Origin: Chitinophaga pinensis
GTDB lineage: Bacteria > Bacteroidota > Bacteroidia > UKL13-3
Reading direction: 5' to 3'
DNA: 14,985 bases
NCBI GenBank assembly: GCA_943323675.2
Contig: CALPIR020000037.1
Span: 1 to 14,985, forward strand
A program made the position numbers and the translations under genes. The notes under the pieces were generated by a model, which saw only the letters and a list, made by a program, of their open reading frames with translations, was not told where the DNA came from and searched no databases. Position 1 is the first letter of the stretch; the number at the start of each line of letters is the position of its first letter. Below, one piece after another: positions 6,807-14,477 of the stretch.

Positions 6807-7814
6807 TTACTCTTCAGATAAACTACCCTTAATATTATGATAGCGCTCCATTGCAACAATGGTAATGCTGCTTAACAGAAAAGCTGCAATTGCAGATAAA
6901 ATGGAAATAACGAAACGTAACGGATATGCTTTATCATAATTAGGCTTTGCAATATCAACCACAAAAATATTACTTAATTTACTGTCTAAATCTAATTTAG
7001 CCTGATTGTATTTCTTTCTTAAATCGGTGAGCTGCTCTGCTTCAAAACGAATTTGTTCATCTAACGAAACGAAATCACCAACATGTTGTCCTAAATTTTT
7101 ACGTTCTTTATCCGTAAACGAATTGCTGGTTCCTTTACCTATAAGCTCAGCCAAGCCACGTGATTGTTCCTCTACGTTATATACACCAATATTACCCAGT
7201 GTACGTGTCATTTCACTTAACGAATCAATAATGGCAATTTTAGCAACATATTCTTCTTTAATGATATTGAACGCTTGCTGTGCGATAATACTTTGACTTT
7301 GCTTTTTTAATGAATCGGTATTATACATAACAGCATTGGCAATAGATGCAGATAGTTCTGGATCTGTATCAAGCACAACAACTTCAACAGAGTTGTATGA
7401 TGTGCGGTTAACATTAACATACTTTTCAAACTTCTTGTTAAGCTTGGCAAACTTCTTGGGATCATCCGAATCAATCCCATAATGTTCTATCAAGTTAAAA
7501 TCAGCAGCAATTTTTTCACGCAGTTGGCTTGATTTTGCCAATTGAAGATATTGTTCAACATTCTCTTCATCTCCATAAGCAAGTACATCTTGAGCCCTTT
7601 CTTTTAGGCTATAAAATAACGCAAATGAAATAGAGTTTACCGTTCCTGGGTAAAACACTGCTTTTGATTTATACTCTGGCTTGAGAAAAAGAGTTATGAG
7701 ATATGCTACAACAGCTGCCGACAATGAAATAAGGGCAAGGTGTTTTTTCCATTTAATTAAAAACTTAACGAGCTCGATAAAATTAAACTGATATTCGTGT
7801 TGCGTTTTTTGCAT
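6807..7814 (-). CDS. Wzz-type chain-length determinant / polysaccharide co-polymerase
   Basis: From the ATG at 7814 this is a 335-residue inner-membrane protein with the classic two-helix layout: TM1 at about 25-44, a periplasmic domain with coiled-coil-prone helices (about 185-205 and 245-282), and TM2 at about 300-322. AKPNYDKAYPLRF (289-301) just before TM2 is the proline-containing segment typical of Wzz/GNVR proteins. The short cytoplasmic tail ends at residue 335 and has no Walker motif, so this is not a fused tyrosine kinase. Such proteins set chain length or assist export of surface polysaccharide by working with Wzy, encoded directly downstream. A TTG at 7832 would add six residues, but it is part of a promoter-like box. 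It follows the flippase gene by 52 bases. Confidence 0.85.
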   Translation of the reverse strand: MQKTQHEYQFNFIELVKFLIKWKKHLALISLSAAVVAYLITLFLKPEYKSKAVFYPGTVNSISFALFYSLKERAQDVLAYGDEENVEQYLQLAKSSQLREKIAADFNLIEHYGIDSDDPKKFAKLNKKFEKYVNVNRTSYNSVEVVVLDTDPELSASIANAVMYNTDSLKKQSQSIIAQQAFNIIKEEYVAKIAIIDSLSEMTRTLGNIGVYNVEEQSRGLAELIGKGTSNSFTDKERKNLGQHVGDFVSLDEQIRFEAEQLTDLRKKYNQAKLDLDSKLSNIFVVDIAKPNYDKAYPLRFVISILSAIAAFLLSSITIVAMERYHNIKGSLSEE

Positions 7815-7829
7815 GCTTACTAATTTGAA

Positions 7830-7859
7830 CAAAAATATAAAAAAATAGGTGTGTGCAAA
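7830..7859 (-). promoter_or_regulatory. Probable internal promoter for the wzz- and wzy-like genes
   Basis: On the minus strand, TTTG (7859-7856), 18 bases, then TATTTTTG (7837-7830) matches the Bacteroidota -33 TTTG and -7 TAnnTTTG elements. The box ends 15 bases before the wzz-like ATG. The site fills most of the 52-base gap after the flippase gene, so co-polymerase and polymerase may be expressed independently of the flippase. Confidence 0.42.
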
Positions 7860-7866
7860 CTACCAC

Positions 7867-9303
7867 TTAAACGCGGCTTTGCAATAGTTGTTTTAATTGT
7901 TGAATATGAAATAAACGTGTAATAAACAACATTATTATGGCACTTACAATTGCGCTGCCAATGGCAACACTTAAGTTTATTCCTCGATAATGGACTAATC
8001 CTACACTTAAGGTTACCGTAGCCAAAACGGCAAAAAACCTTACCAGGTAACTTACATTAAGCTCTATTTTAAGGTTTCTAATTGCAAAATACATGTTGGT
8101 TAATGCTATAAAACTATGCGTAAAAATAGCAGCCAATGCGGCTCCCTTAGCACCTAATTGTGGTTGCAGAAATAAATTAACGGTTAGGTTTATGATCAAT
8201 GCCATTGCTGCAAGCTTGTTAAGTAACGATATGTTTCCATTTGCAGTTAACAATGTGCCAAAAATGTACATTACACACATCGCAACAAAACTTATCATTA
8301 CATATTTAAATACATGCCCAGATTCTACCGGGCTGGTTTTACTTAATAGCATCATCAGATCCATGTGGTAAAACCAAGAAATTGCGGCTACACCAACTGC
8401 TGGTAAAATTAAAAGTGTCATACTCATTTTAATTAAACTGCTTAAATCTTGCTTACTTTTAATCATCTTAGAGAATAAAGGCAACAACATACCTGCAAGT
8501 AAAACAGCAAGCATATTTGCGGCTTCCAATAATCGATTGGCAACAGCATATACACCATTTTGTTCATCACCATTTGGAAGTAACTTCTTCATCATTAGAA
8601 TGTCGGCACGCATGTATAAAGTCATTAACAAAGCAAGTAAGGCGTAAGGCCATGATTGGCGTATCATACTCCACATCATTACTTTTCTGAAGTTAAGCTT
8701 AACACCTTGTAGTGGCTTTTTTAATACCCAAAAAGAAATTATAAATGAGGCAGAATAACCGAGTGACTGGGATAAAATGAAGTGTTCTATCGAAAAATTA
8801 CCATTATATACCAACATCAACATAATGGCAAAAAATATCATCATACCTCTGTCGGTTACCGATAAAAAGGCATCGGTTTTAAATAATTGTAAACCACTTA
8901 TATTAGCCCTGAAAAACAAAATGAAAAATGCTAAAACCTGATTTAGTGCCAACAATAATAAAAACCAGAGTTGCTTTCCAACAACACCAAATAAAAATCC
9001 AAAGCAAAATGTAACAGCAAGGTATGCTAGTGCAAAAACTAATTTTAAGGGAAACAATGAAGCAAACCTTTTGCTAAGTAATTGATTATGCTTAGCGATA
9101 AATGAACTGGTATAATTGTTAATACCAAAATCTAACAACATGGTAAACATTAACGATATGTTAAACATAACCATGTAAGCCCCATATATATCATTACCTA
9201 CTGTGTTTTGAACAGTTCTGTCGATACCCAGAATCCAAAATGGTTTTATGAGCAGATTTATTGCTACAAGTAAAAACACATTTGTTAAAATTTTTTTCGA
9301 CAT
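7867..9303 (-). CDS. Wzx-type polysaccharide flippase (MOP superfamily membrane protein)
   Basis: From the ATG at 9303 this is a 478-residue polytopic membrane protein, within the usual size for Wzx/RfbX proteins. Hydrophobic segments recur along its length, consistent with 12-14 helices. The N-terminal block shows the family pattern of a helix, a short GNDIYGAYMV segment, then a helix leading to LDFGINNYTS. The pattern of Gly/Pro and charged residues inside helices fits the MOP flippases. Such proteins move undecaprenyl-linked repeat units to the periplasmic face. The in-frame TTG at 9345 would add 14 polar residues, and MSKKILTNVFLL is a more typical start. It heads the minus-strand polysaccharide set and diverges from the GT4 gene. 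Other MOP members such as MATE drug exporters are possible, but the neighbours favour polysaccharide export. Confidence 0.86.
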   Translation of the reverse strand: MSKKILTNVFLLVAINLLIKPFWILGIDRTVQNTVGNDIYGAYMVMFNISLMFTMLLDFGINNYTSSFIAKHNQLLSKRFASLFPLKLVFALAYLAVTFCFGFLFGVVGKQLWFLLLLALNQVLAFFILFFRANISGLQLFKTDAFLSVTDRGMMIFFAIMLMLVYNGNFSIEHFILSQSLGYSASFIISFWVLKKPLQGVKLNFRKVMMWSMIRQSWPYALLALLMTLYMRADILMMKKLLPNGDEQNGVYAVANRLLEAANMLAVLLAGMLLPLFSKMIKSKQDLSSLIKMSMTLLILPAVGVAAISWFYHMDLMMLLSKTSPVESGHVFKYVMISFVAMCVMYIFGTLLTANGNISLLNKLAAMALIINLTVNLFLQPQLGAKGAALAAIFTHSFIALTNMYFAIRNLKIELNVSYLVRFFAVLATVTLSVGLVHYRGINLSVAIGSAIVSAIIMLFITRLFHIQQLKQLLQSRV

Positions 9304-9335
9304 CTGGATGCGGCCTGTTGATATTAATTGTTTAT

Positions 9336-9360
9336 TTGTGTACAATAATAATTATTACAA
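9336..9360. promoter_or_regulatory. AT-rich palindromic element in the wzx/GT4 divergent gap
   Basis: The 80-base gap between the two divergent ATGs holds a perfect 12-base palindrome, TAATAATTATTA (9346-9357). It is directly preceded by TTGTGTACAA (9336-9345), an inverted repeat with a two-base centre, and followed by CAAG. Its position would suit an operator or a shared promoter core. I see no clean TAnnTTTG box for either gene; the nearest is a one-mismatch TATTATTG on the minus strand (9350-9343). Palindromes of A and T arise easily by chance. Confidence 0.22.
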
Positions 9361-9383
9361 GCACATTTAGTCCTATTAATTTT

Positions 9384-10514
9384 ATGCGAATAGCCGTTAA
9401 TGCGCGATTTTTACTTGCCAATAAACTAGAAGGTATTGGCAGGTTTACATACGAGACCATGCAGCGCATAACGCGTAACCACCCCGAACACGAATTTATT
9501 TTTTTGTTTGACAGGCCATATGACAAAGAGTTTGTATTTGCCAGTAACGTGATACCAGTTGTATTATACCCTCAGGCCAGACATCCGTTTTTGTATTATT
9601 GGTTCTTCAATTTATCTGTAACCAAGGCATTAGCAAAATACAACGCTGATGTTTTTGTAAGTACAGACGGATATTTAAGTTTACGCACGAATGTGCCTCA
9701 ATTGGCAGTTATGCACGATTTAGCTTTTTTGCATTTTAAACAAGGTATAAATAAACTAGAGTATAAATATTATACCTACTTCTTTCCTAAATACGCTCGC
9801 AAAGCTGCTAGATTAGTTGCCGTTTCTAATTATACTAAACAAGATATTATTACCCAATTCAATATCAACCCAAATAAAATTGATGTTGTTTACAATGCGC
9901 CTAGTATAGGTTTTGAGCCTATAAGCGAAACGCAGAAAAACGAAATCAAACAAAAGTACACCAATGAGCAATCCTATTTTTGCTATGTAGGTGCTATGCA
10001 TCCGCGTAAAAATATTGAAACATTACTCAAGGCATTTGATGCTTATAAATCATCAACACAAAATAACTTTAAACTAGTTATAGTGGGCCGCAAGGCATGG
10101 CAAAGTAAAAGTATTGAAGAAACCTATAACAACTTAAAATACCAAGCTGACATCATTTTTACAGGCAGGGTAACAGAAGGAGATTTATACCACATTACGG
10201 CTGCTGCTTATGCCATGGTATATATTCCGTATTTCGAAGGATTTGGATTACCAATTGTAGAAGCTATGGCCTGTAATGTTCCAGTAATTACCTCGAACAT
10301 CACATCTATGCCCGAAGTTGCAGGAGACGCTGGGGTGCTGGTTTCACCATATGACGTAAAACAGGTAACTGATGCCATGATTAAACTAACTAACAACCAA
10401 GATTTTTATCAGCAAAAAACACTTGCAAGTGCCAAACGGAAACTTGATTTTAGTTGGGATGATTCTGCACTAAAATTTTGGGACAGTATTATGCATGCGG
10501 CATCATTAAAATAA
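9384..10514 (+). CDS. Glycosyltransferase family 4 protein
   Basis: This is a 376-residue cytoplasmic or membrane-associated GT-B fold enzyme. The N-terminal half opens MRIAVNARFL with GIGRF at 18-22, and the acceptor-side segment HDLAFLHF is at 111-118. VSNYTKQDI (147-155) is a well-kept GT4 motif. In the donor half, YVGAMHPRKN (201-210) carries the phosphate-binding Arg-Lys, and EGFGLPIVE (285-293) is the EX7E motif with Glu285 and Glu293. The last block, TSMPEVAGDAGVLVSPYD (307-324), is also typical. It probably transfers a hexose from a nucleotide sugar, such as a mannosyl or glucosyl group, onto a lipid-linked oligosaccharide; donor and acceptor cannot be read from the sequence. The ATG at 9384 gives the canonical N-terminus; an upstream in-frame extension would overlap the divergent flippase gene. 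fhs follows after 22 bases. Confidence 0.92.
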   Translation: MRIAVNARFLLANKLEGIGRFTYETMQRITRNHPEHEFIFLFDRPYDKEFVFASNVIPVVLYPQARHPFLYYWFFNLSVTKALAKYNADVFVSTDGYLSLRTNVPQLAVMHDLAFLHFKQGINKLEYKYYTYFFPKYARKAARLVAVSNYTKQDIITQFNINPNKIDVVYNAPSIGFEPISETQKNEIKQKYTNEQSYFCYVGAMHPRKNIETLLKAFDAYKSSTQNNFKLVIVGRKAWQSKSIEETYNNLKYQADIIFTGRVTEGDLYHITAAAYAMVYIPYFEGFGLPIVEAMACNVPVITSNITSMPEVAGDAGVLVSPYDVKQVTDAMIKLTNNQDFYQQKTLASAKRKLDFSWDDSALKFWDSIMHAASLK

Positions 10515-10536
10515 TATACAAATAAACCTCACACTT

Positions 10537-12204
10537 ATGAAGTCAGATATTGAAATTTCTCGCGAAGCCAAATTAAAACCGATTCAACAAATTGCTGATG
10601 AATTAAACATTAATGCGGATTATGTTATACCATATGGTAAAACAAAAGCTAAATTAGAATTGAATGTTTTAAACGAAGCCAATATCAATAAGAACAATTT
10701 GATTTTGGTTACCGCCATTTCGCCAACCAAAGCAGGCGTAGGTAAAACGGTAACAACTGTTAGCGCCAGTTTAGGTTTAAATAAAATTGGTAAAAAGTGT
10801 ATTGCCGCCTTGCGTGAGCCTTCGCTTGGACCTGTTTTTGGCATGAAAGGTGGAGCAGCAGGTGGAGGCTATGCGCAAGTTTTGCCCATGGAAGATATTA
10901 ACTTACATTTTACAGGTGATTTCCATGCCATAACTACTGCTAATAATACCATTGCTGCATTATTAGACAATTATCAATATAACAATTTAAATAGCGAAAA
11001 CGCACTTAAACAAATTACGTGGAAACGCGTGCTGGATGTAAACGACAGAAGTTTACGTTTTGTAACAACAGGCTTGGGAGGCCGCACCAATGGTATCCCT
11101 CAAGAAACAGGTTTTGATATTACACCTGCCAGCGAGATTATGGCTGCTTTGTGCTTGAGCGAAAACTTTGACGATTTACAAAATCGTATAGCGCGTATTA
11201 TTCTTGGATACAAAATAGATAACTCACCTTTTACAGTAAAAGACTTAGGAGTTAGCGGAGCAATTACCATTTTGCTTAAGGACGCAATCATGCCTAACTT
11301 AGTTCAAACTACAGAAAACACTCCTGCTATCATCCATGGTGGGCCATTTGCTAATATAGCACATGGTTGCAACAGTGTTATCGCCACAAAAATGGCGTTA
11401 AGTTGTGCTGAGTATGTAGTAACTGAATCTGGGTTTGGTAGCGACTTAGGTGCCGAAAAGTTTTTAGATATTAAATGTAGAGTTGCCAAATTACAACCTA
11501 AAGCAACAGTATTGGTAGTAACTACACAATCCATAAAAATGCACGCAGGTTTAACGTTGGAAGACACTAAAAAACAAAACATGGAAGGCATCATATCTGG
11601 CCTACCAAACATGCAACGCCACATCGAAAACATACAAGGCTTTGGACAAAGTATTATCGTATCATTAAATAGGTTTCATTTTGATGTCCAGGAAGAAATA
11701 GACTTTTTACGCACTTGGTGTGAGGAAAAAGGTTGTGCTTTTGCCGTGAACGAAGCTTTTGTTAAAGGTGGAGAAGGTGCTATTGAATTGGCCAATAAAA
11801 TTGTTCATACCGTTGAAAACAATCCTTCAACACCAATTAACTTCACCTACGATTTAGAAGATAGCATTGAAACCAAGATTGAAAAAGTTGCGACTAAAAT
11901 TTACCGTGCCGATAAAGTAGAGTTTAGCAGCAAATGTAAAACTGTATTGGGCAGAATTAAGAAAAACAACTTGGCCAACTTGCCTGTTTGTATCGCCAAA
12001 ACACAATACAGTTTTACTGATAATGCTGATGTGTATGGTGCGCCAAACGGACATACTTTACACGTTCAAGATTTGGTAATTAACACCGGTGCAGGATTTA
12101 TTGTGGCCGTTTGTGGTGATATTATGCGTATGCCGGGGTTACCAAAAGAACCTGCTGCAAATGGCATGACTTTTAACAACGGTATTATTGAAGGCTTGAG
12201 TTGA
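10537..12204 (+). CDS. fhs: Formate-tetrahydrofolate ligase (10-formyl-THF synthetase)
   Basis: This 555-residue cytoplasmic enzyme makes 10-formyl-tetrahydrofolate from formate, THF and ATP, feeding purine synthesis and one-carbon metabolism. The length is normal for the monofunctional bacterial enzyme. Seen: the P-loop TKAGVGKT (64-71), REPSLGPVFGMKGGAAGGGY (93-112), HFTGDFHAITTANN (124-137), and the C-terminal GDIMRMPGLPKEPA block. The classic P-loop is TPAGEGKT, so Pro and Glu are replaced by Lys and Val; the TKAG form is one I associate with Bacteroidota enzymes and need not mean lost activity. It starts 22 bases after the GT4 gene, with no clear promoter between, so read-through is possible although the functions are unrelated. 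No folD or other folate gene is nearby. Confidence 0.97.
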   Translation: MKSDIEISREAKLKPIQQIADELNINADYVIPYGKTKAKLELNVLNEANINKNNLILVTAISPTKAGVGKTVTTVSASLGLNKIGKKCIAALREPSLGPVFGMKGGAAGGGYAQVLPMEDINLHFTGDFHAITTANNTIAALLDNYQYNNLNSENALKQITWKRVLDVNDRSLRFVTTGLGGRTNGIPQETGFDITPASEIMAALCLSENFDDLQNRIARIILGYKIDNSPFTVKDLGVSGAITILLKDAIMPNLVQTTENTPAIIHGGPFANIAHGCNSVIATKMALSCAEYVVTESGFGSDLGAEKFLDIKCRVAKLQPKATVLVVTTQSIKMHAGLTLEDTKKQNMEGIISGLPNMQRHIENIQGFGQSIIVSLNRFHFDVQEEIDFLRTWCEEKGCAFAVNEAFVKGGEGAIELANKIVHTVENNPSTPINFTYDLEDSIETKIEKVATKIYRADKVEFSSKCKTVLGRIKKNNLANLPVCIAKTQYSFTDNADVYGAPNGHTLHVQDLVINTGAGFIVAVCGDIMRMPGLPKEPAANGMTFNNGIIEGLS

Positions 12205-12212
12205 TATTAAAT

Positions 12213-12280
12213 ATTTGATGATGCAACTGTACTTAATTCGGTAAAAAAAATAGAAATTTAGCTTAAACCAAACATCAAAT
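12213..12280 (+). repeat. Weak inverted repeat in the fhs-rnhB gap
   Basis: ATTTGATG (12213-12220) and CATCAAAT (12273-12280) are exact 8-base inverted repeats with a 52-base loop. No T-run follows the second arm, so it does not look like an intrinsic terminator. The rest of the gap is A-rich with no clear promoter box. It is recorded because it is the only structure I see between these genes. Confidence 0.15.
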
Positions 12281-12313
12281 TTCTGAAGCAGAATATATAA
12301 AAAGAAAACCCTG

Positions 12314-12919
12314 ATGGGATTAAAACGATATTACACCAAAGGACAATTAGAAGCAGGTTGCGATGAAGCTGGGCGAGGATGCCTTGCAGGACCAGTTTTT
12401 GCTGCTGCTGTAATTTTAAACGAAAGAAAGCCCATAAAGGGATTAGACGACTCGAAAAAACTAACAGAGAAGCAACGCAATGAGTTGCGGTTAGAAATAG
12501 AGGACAGGGCATTAAGTTTTGGTGTAGCACAATTAAGCAATAATGATATTGACAAGTTCAATATCCTTAAGGCATCTTTCATGGCTATGCATGCCGCTTT
12601 AGATAAGTTGCATGTAGAACCTGCATTGTTGCTTATTGATGGAAACAGGTTTATTCCATACAAAAAAATCAAACACGAATGTGTGATAAAAGGTGATGCA
12701 AAGTTTCAAAGCATTGCAGCCGCATCTATACTAGCAAAAACTTATCGTGATGAATTTATGCGTGATGTGCATGAAAAATATCCTGAATACAATTGGGCAC
12801 AAAACATGGGATACCCCACCAAAGCGCACAGAGAAGCAATTAGGCAATTTGGCGCAACACCATTGCATCGGATGACCTTTACATTATTAAACGAACAAAT
12901 CTCATTAGATTTAAAATAA
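12314..12919 (+). CDS. rnhB: Ribonuclease HII
   Basis: This 201-residue enzyme cuts RNA in RNA/DNA hybrids and at single misincorporated ribonucleotides, working in replication and repair. The type 2 RNase H acid residues are present: Asp17 and Glu18 in CDEAGRGCLAGPV (16-28), Asp109 in LLIDGNRF, and Asp146 in ASILAKTYRDEFM. LDDSKKLT (44-51) and the C-terminal MGYPTKAHREAI (165-176) are also RNase HII signatures. The length is normal. The ATG at 12314 gives a typical short lead before the DEAGRG motif. The 109-base gap after fhs holds only weak structure. A short-chain dehydrogenase follows after four bases and is very probably co-transcribed. Confidence 0.96.
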   Translation: MGLKRYYTKGQLEAGCDEAGRGCLAGPVFAAAVILNERKPIKGLDDSKKLTEKQRNELRLEIEDRALSFGVAQLSNNDIDKFNILKASFMAMHAALDKLHVEPALLLIDGNRFIPYKKIKHECVIKGDAKFQSIAAASILAKTYRDEFMRDVHEKYPEYNWAQNMGYPTKAHREAIRQFGATPLHRMTFTLLNEQISLDLK

Positions 12920-12923
12920 CAAC

Positions 12924-13691
12924 ATGAAAACAACATTAATTACCGGAGCATCAAGTGGTATTGGGTTTGAATTGGCACATATACTTGCTGATGAAAAATC
13001 GGATTTAATTTTAGTAGCACGTAACAAAGAAAAACTTTTGGACTTGGCCGAAAATTTAAAACTGAAAAATGCCATTAATGTTAGGGTAATTGCCAAAGAC
13101 TTATCGCAATTAAGCGAGGTGAAGGAATTGGTTGAAGAGTTGAAAAATGAACATATACATTGCCTAATAAACAATGCTGGCTTTGGATATTTTGGCCCAT
13201 TTAACGAGTGCCAATGGAAAACCACCGAAGATATGATGGAGTTAAACATGACCACACTTACCTATTTAACCCATTGCTTTTTGCCTAAAATGCTTGAAAA
13301 CAGTGGTGGGAAAATATTAAATGTGGCCTCGGTTGCTGGCTTTTTGCCTGGACCAAACATGGCCGTATATTATGCTACCAAAGCTTATGTATTGCACTTT
13401 AGTGAAGCCATTGCACAAGAATTAAAAGGTACAGGTGTTACTGTTACTGCATTATGTCCAGGCCCAACCGAATCACAGTTTATGGATGTATCTGGTATGG
13501 GAGAAAGTAAATTGGTTAAAGGACGTAAGTTGCCTACATCAAAAGAAGTAGCCGAATATGGATACAAAGCCATGATGCGCGGACAACATGTAGCTATTCA
13601 TGGTTGGGGTAATTACATGCTTTCGGTATTGCCTCGATTATTCCCTCGCAGGTTAATTACCATGGTGGTTGGTATCATACAGCAGAAGTAA
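12924..13691 (+). CDS. Short-chain dehydrogenase/reductase (classical SDR)
   Basis: This is a 255-residue NAD(P)-dependent oxidoreductase of the classical SDR size. The nucleotide-binding motif TGASSGIG is at 7-14, and the structural NNAG is at 83-86. The catalytic Ser136 lies in NVASVAGF and Tyr149/Lys153 form the YxxxK motif, all at normal spacing. Arg33 soon after the second strand hints at NADP preference (inferred). PG at 179-180 begins the substrate loop. The C-terminal LPRLFPRRLITMVVG is basic and hydrophobic, as in the YqjQ/DltE-like group, and may touch the membrane. The substrate cannot be assigned. It lies four bases after rnhB and 28 bases before the YadS-like gene, so the three are probably one transcription unit, although their functions do not obviously connect. 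Confidence 0.93.
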   Translation: MKTTLITGASSGIGFELAHILADEKSDLILVARNKEKLLDLAENLKLKNAINVRVIAKDLSQLSEVKELVEELKNEHIHCLINNAGFGYFGPFNECQWKTTEDMMELNMTTLTYLTHCFLPKMLENSGGKILNVASVAGFLPGPNMAVYYATKAYVLHFSEAIAQELKGTGVTVTALCPGPTESQFMDVSGMGESKLVKGRKLPTSKEVAEYGYKAMMRGQHVAIHGWGNYMLSVLPRLFPRRLITMVVGIIQQK

Positions 13692-13719
13692 GCTACTTTT
13701 ATAAGCCCGAACAAAACAT

Positions 13720-14337
13720 ATGTTTTTCACTTTTCATAACACAGTTGAGTTGCTTGGAACAATAGCATTTGCATTTAGTGGTGCATTAGCAGCCATGCAA
13801 AAAAAGCTCGATGTATTTGGCATATTGGTTCTAACTTTTGTTACTGCAATTGGAGGAGGAACACTGCGTGATTTAATGATTGGCAGTTTGCCTGTATCTT
13901 GGATGAAAGATTTGGAAACCATTATTGCCCTTTTAATTTGTTACTTAATGGCGCTATTTTTCGCCAAATTTATCCGCAGGTTTCACCACACCATGTTTTG
14001 GTTAGACACCATTGGCCTTGCGTTTTTTTGTGTAGTAGCAATTGCCAAAGCCATTACATTTGGCTTGCATCCAATGGTAGCAGTGGCAATCGGCACTATT
14101 AGCGGTTGTTTTGGTGGTATTATTCGTGATGTATTGTTAAACGAAATCCCTTATGTGTTTAGAAAAGATGTTTATGCTAGCGCATGTATAGCAGGTGGCT
14201 TGGTTTACTTTGGTTTGCTTAAATTTATACCGGATGAAAATTTAGTCAGCATTATAGCTGGTTTTGTTATTATTATAATACGTGCAAGTGCCAGGTATTT
14301 CAATTTACATATGCCTGATATTTATAAGAGAACGTAA
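13720..14337 (+). CDS. YadS/UPF0126 (TRIC-type) membrane protein, possible glycine or cation channel
   Basis: This 205-residue inner-membrane protein is built of two repeats of the UPF0126 domain, three predicted helices each, plus a last helix: the seven-helix plan of bacterial TRIC-like proteins. The first repeat carries GGGTLRD at 45-51 and the second GGIIRD at 132-137, each following a glycine-rich helix; this Gly-Gly...Arg-Asp pair is the family hallmark. Known relatives include trimeric cation channels and proteins annotated as glycine uptake transporters; which applies here is unknown. The ATG at 13720 is preceded by TACTTTTA (13694-13701), one base off the TAnnTTTG box. The stop is doubled (TAATAA). 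No convincing terminator follows before the convergent dehydrogenase gene. Confidence 0.9.
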   Translation: MFFTFHNTVELLGTIAFAFSGALAAMQKKLDVFGILVLTFVTAIGGGTLRDLMIGSLPVSWMKDLETIIALLICYLMALFFAKFIRRFHHTMFWLDTIGLAFFCVVAIAKAITFGLHPMVAVAIGTISGCFGGIIRDVLLNEIPYVFRKDVYASACIAGGLVYFGLLKFIPDENLVSIIAGFVIIIIRASARYFNLHMPDIYKRT

Positions 14338-14477
14338 TAAGTTATTTTATTTAAAATAGGTATTCTATCATCACCAATGACATTCAGGCAATAAAAAAAT
14401 GCGAAAATGTTTCATTAAAACGATCGTATTTCAAAGCACAAAAACACCTTACAGATTTGATTTACTTTTGTTAAGTC
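14338..14477. other. Convergent gap with no clear terminator
   Basis: This 140-base AT-rich stretch lies between the YadS-like gene and the convergent dehydrogenase gene. The only structure I see is a 7-base inverted repeat, TATTTTA and TAAAATA with a two-base centre (about 14343-14358). It has no G/C and would fold weakly. No small ORF or RNA gene is evident. Confidence 0.5.

Noticed and set aside
9304..9345. 14-residue N-terminal extension of the flippase from a TTG codon
   Set aside because: The ATG at 9303 gives a normal Wzx N-terminus; the extension is polar and begins with a rare start codon.
9261..9383. 41-residue N-terminal extension of the GT4 glycosyltransferase, hydrophobic and looking like a membrane anchor
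   Set aside because: It overlaps the divergent flippase start and its upstream DNA, and MRIAVNARFL at 9384 is the standard GT4 N-terminus.
11304..11633. Antisense 109-codon open frame inside fhs
   Set aside because: Fully covered by well-conserved fhs coding sequence; no domain or start context to support it.
12258..12672. Antisense open frames over the start of rnhB
   Set aside because: They overlap the conserved DEAGRG region of rnhB and have low-complexity Leu/Ser-rich translations.
14343..14358. Inverted repeat after the YadS-like gene as a terminator
   Set aside because: The stem is 7 base pairs of A and T only with a two-base loop and no T-run, too weak to act as an intrinsic terminator.
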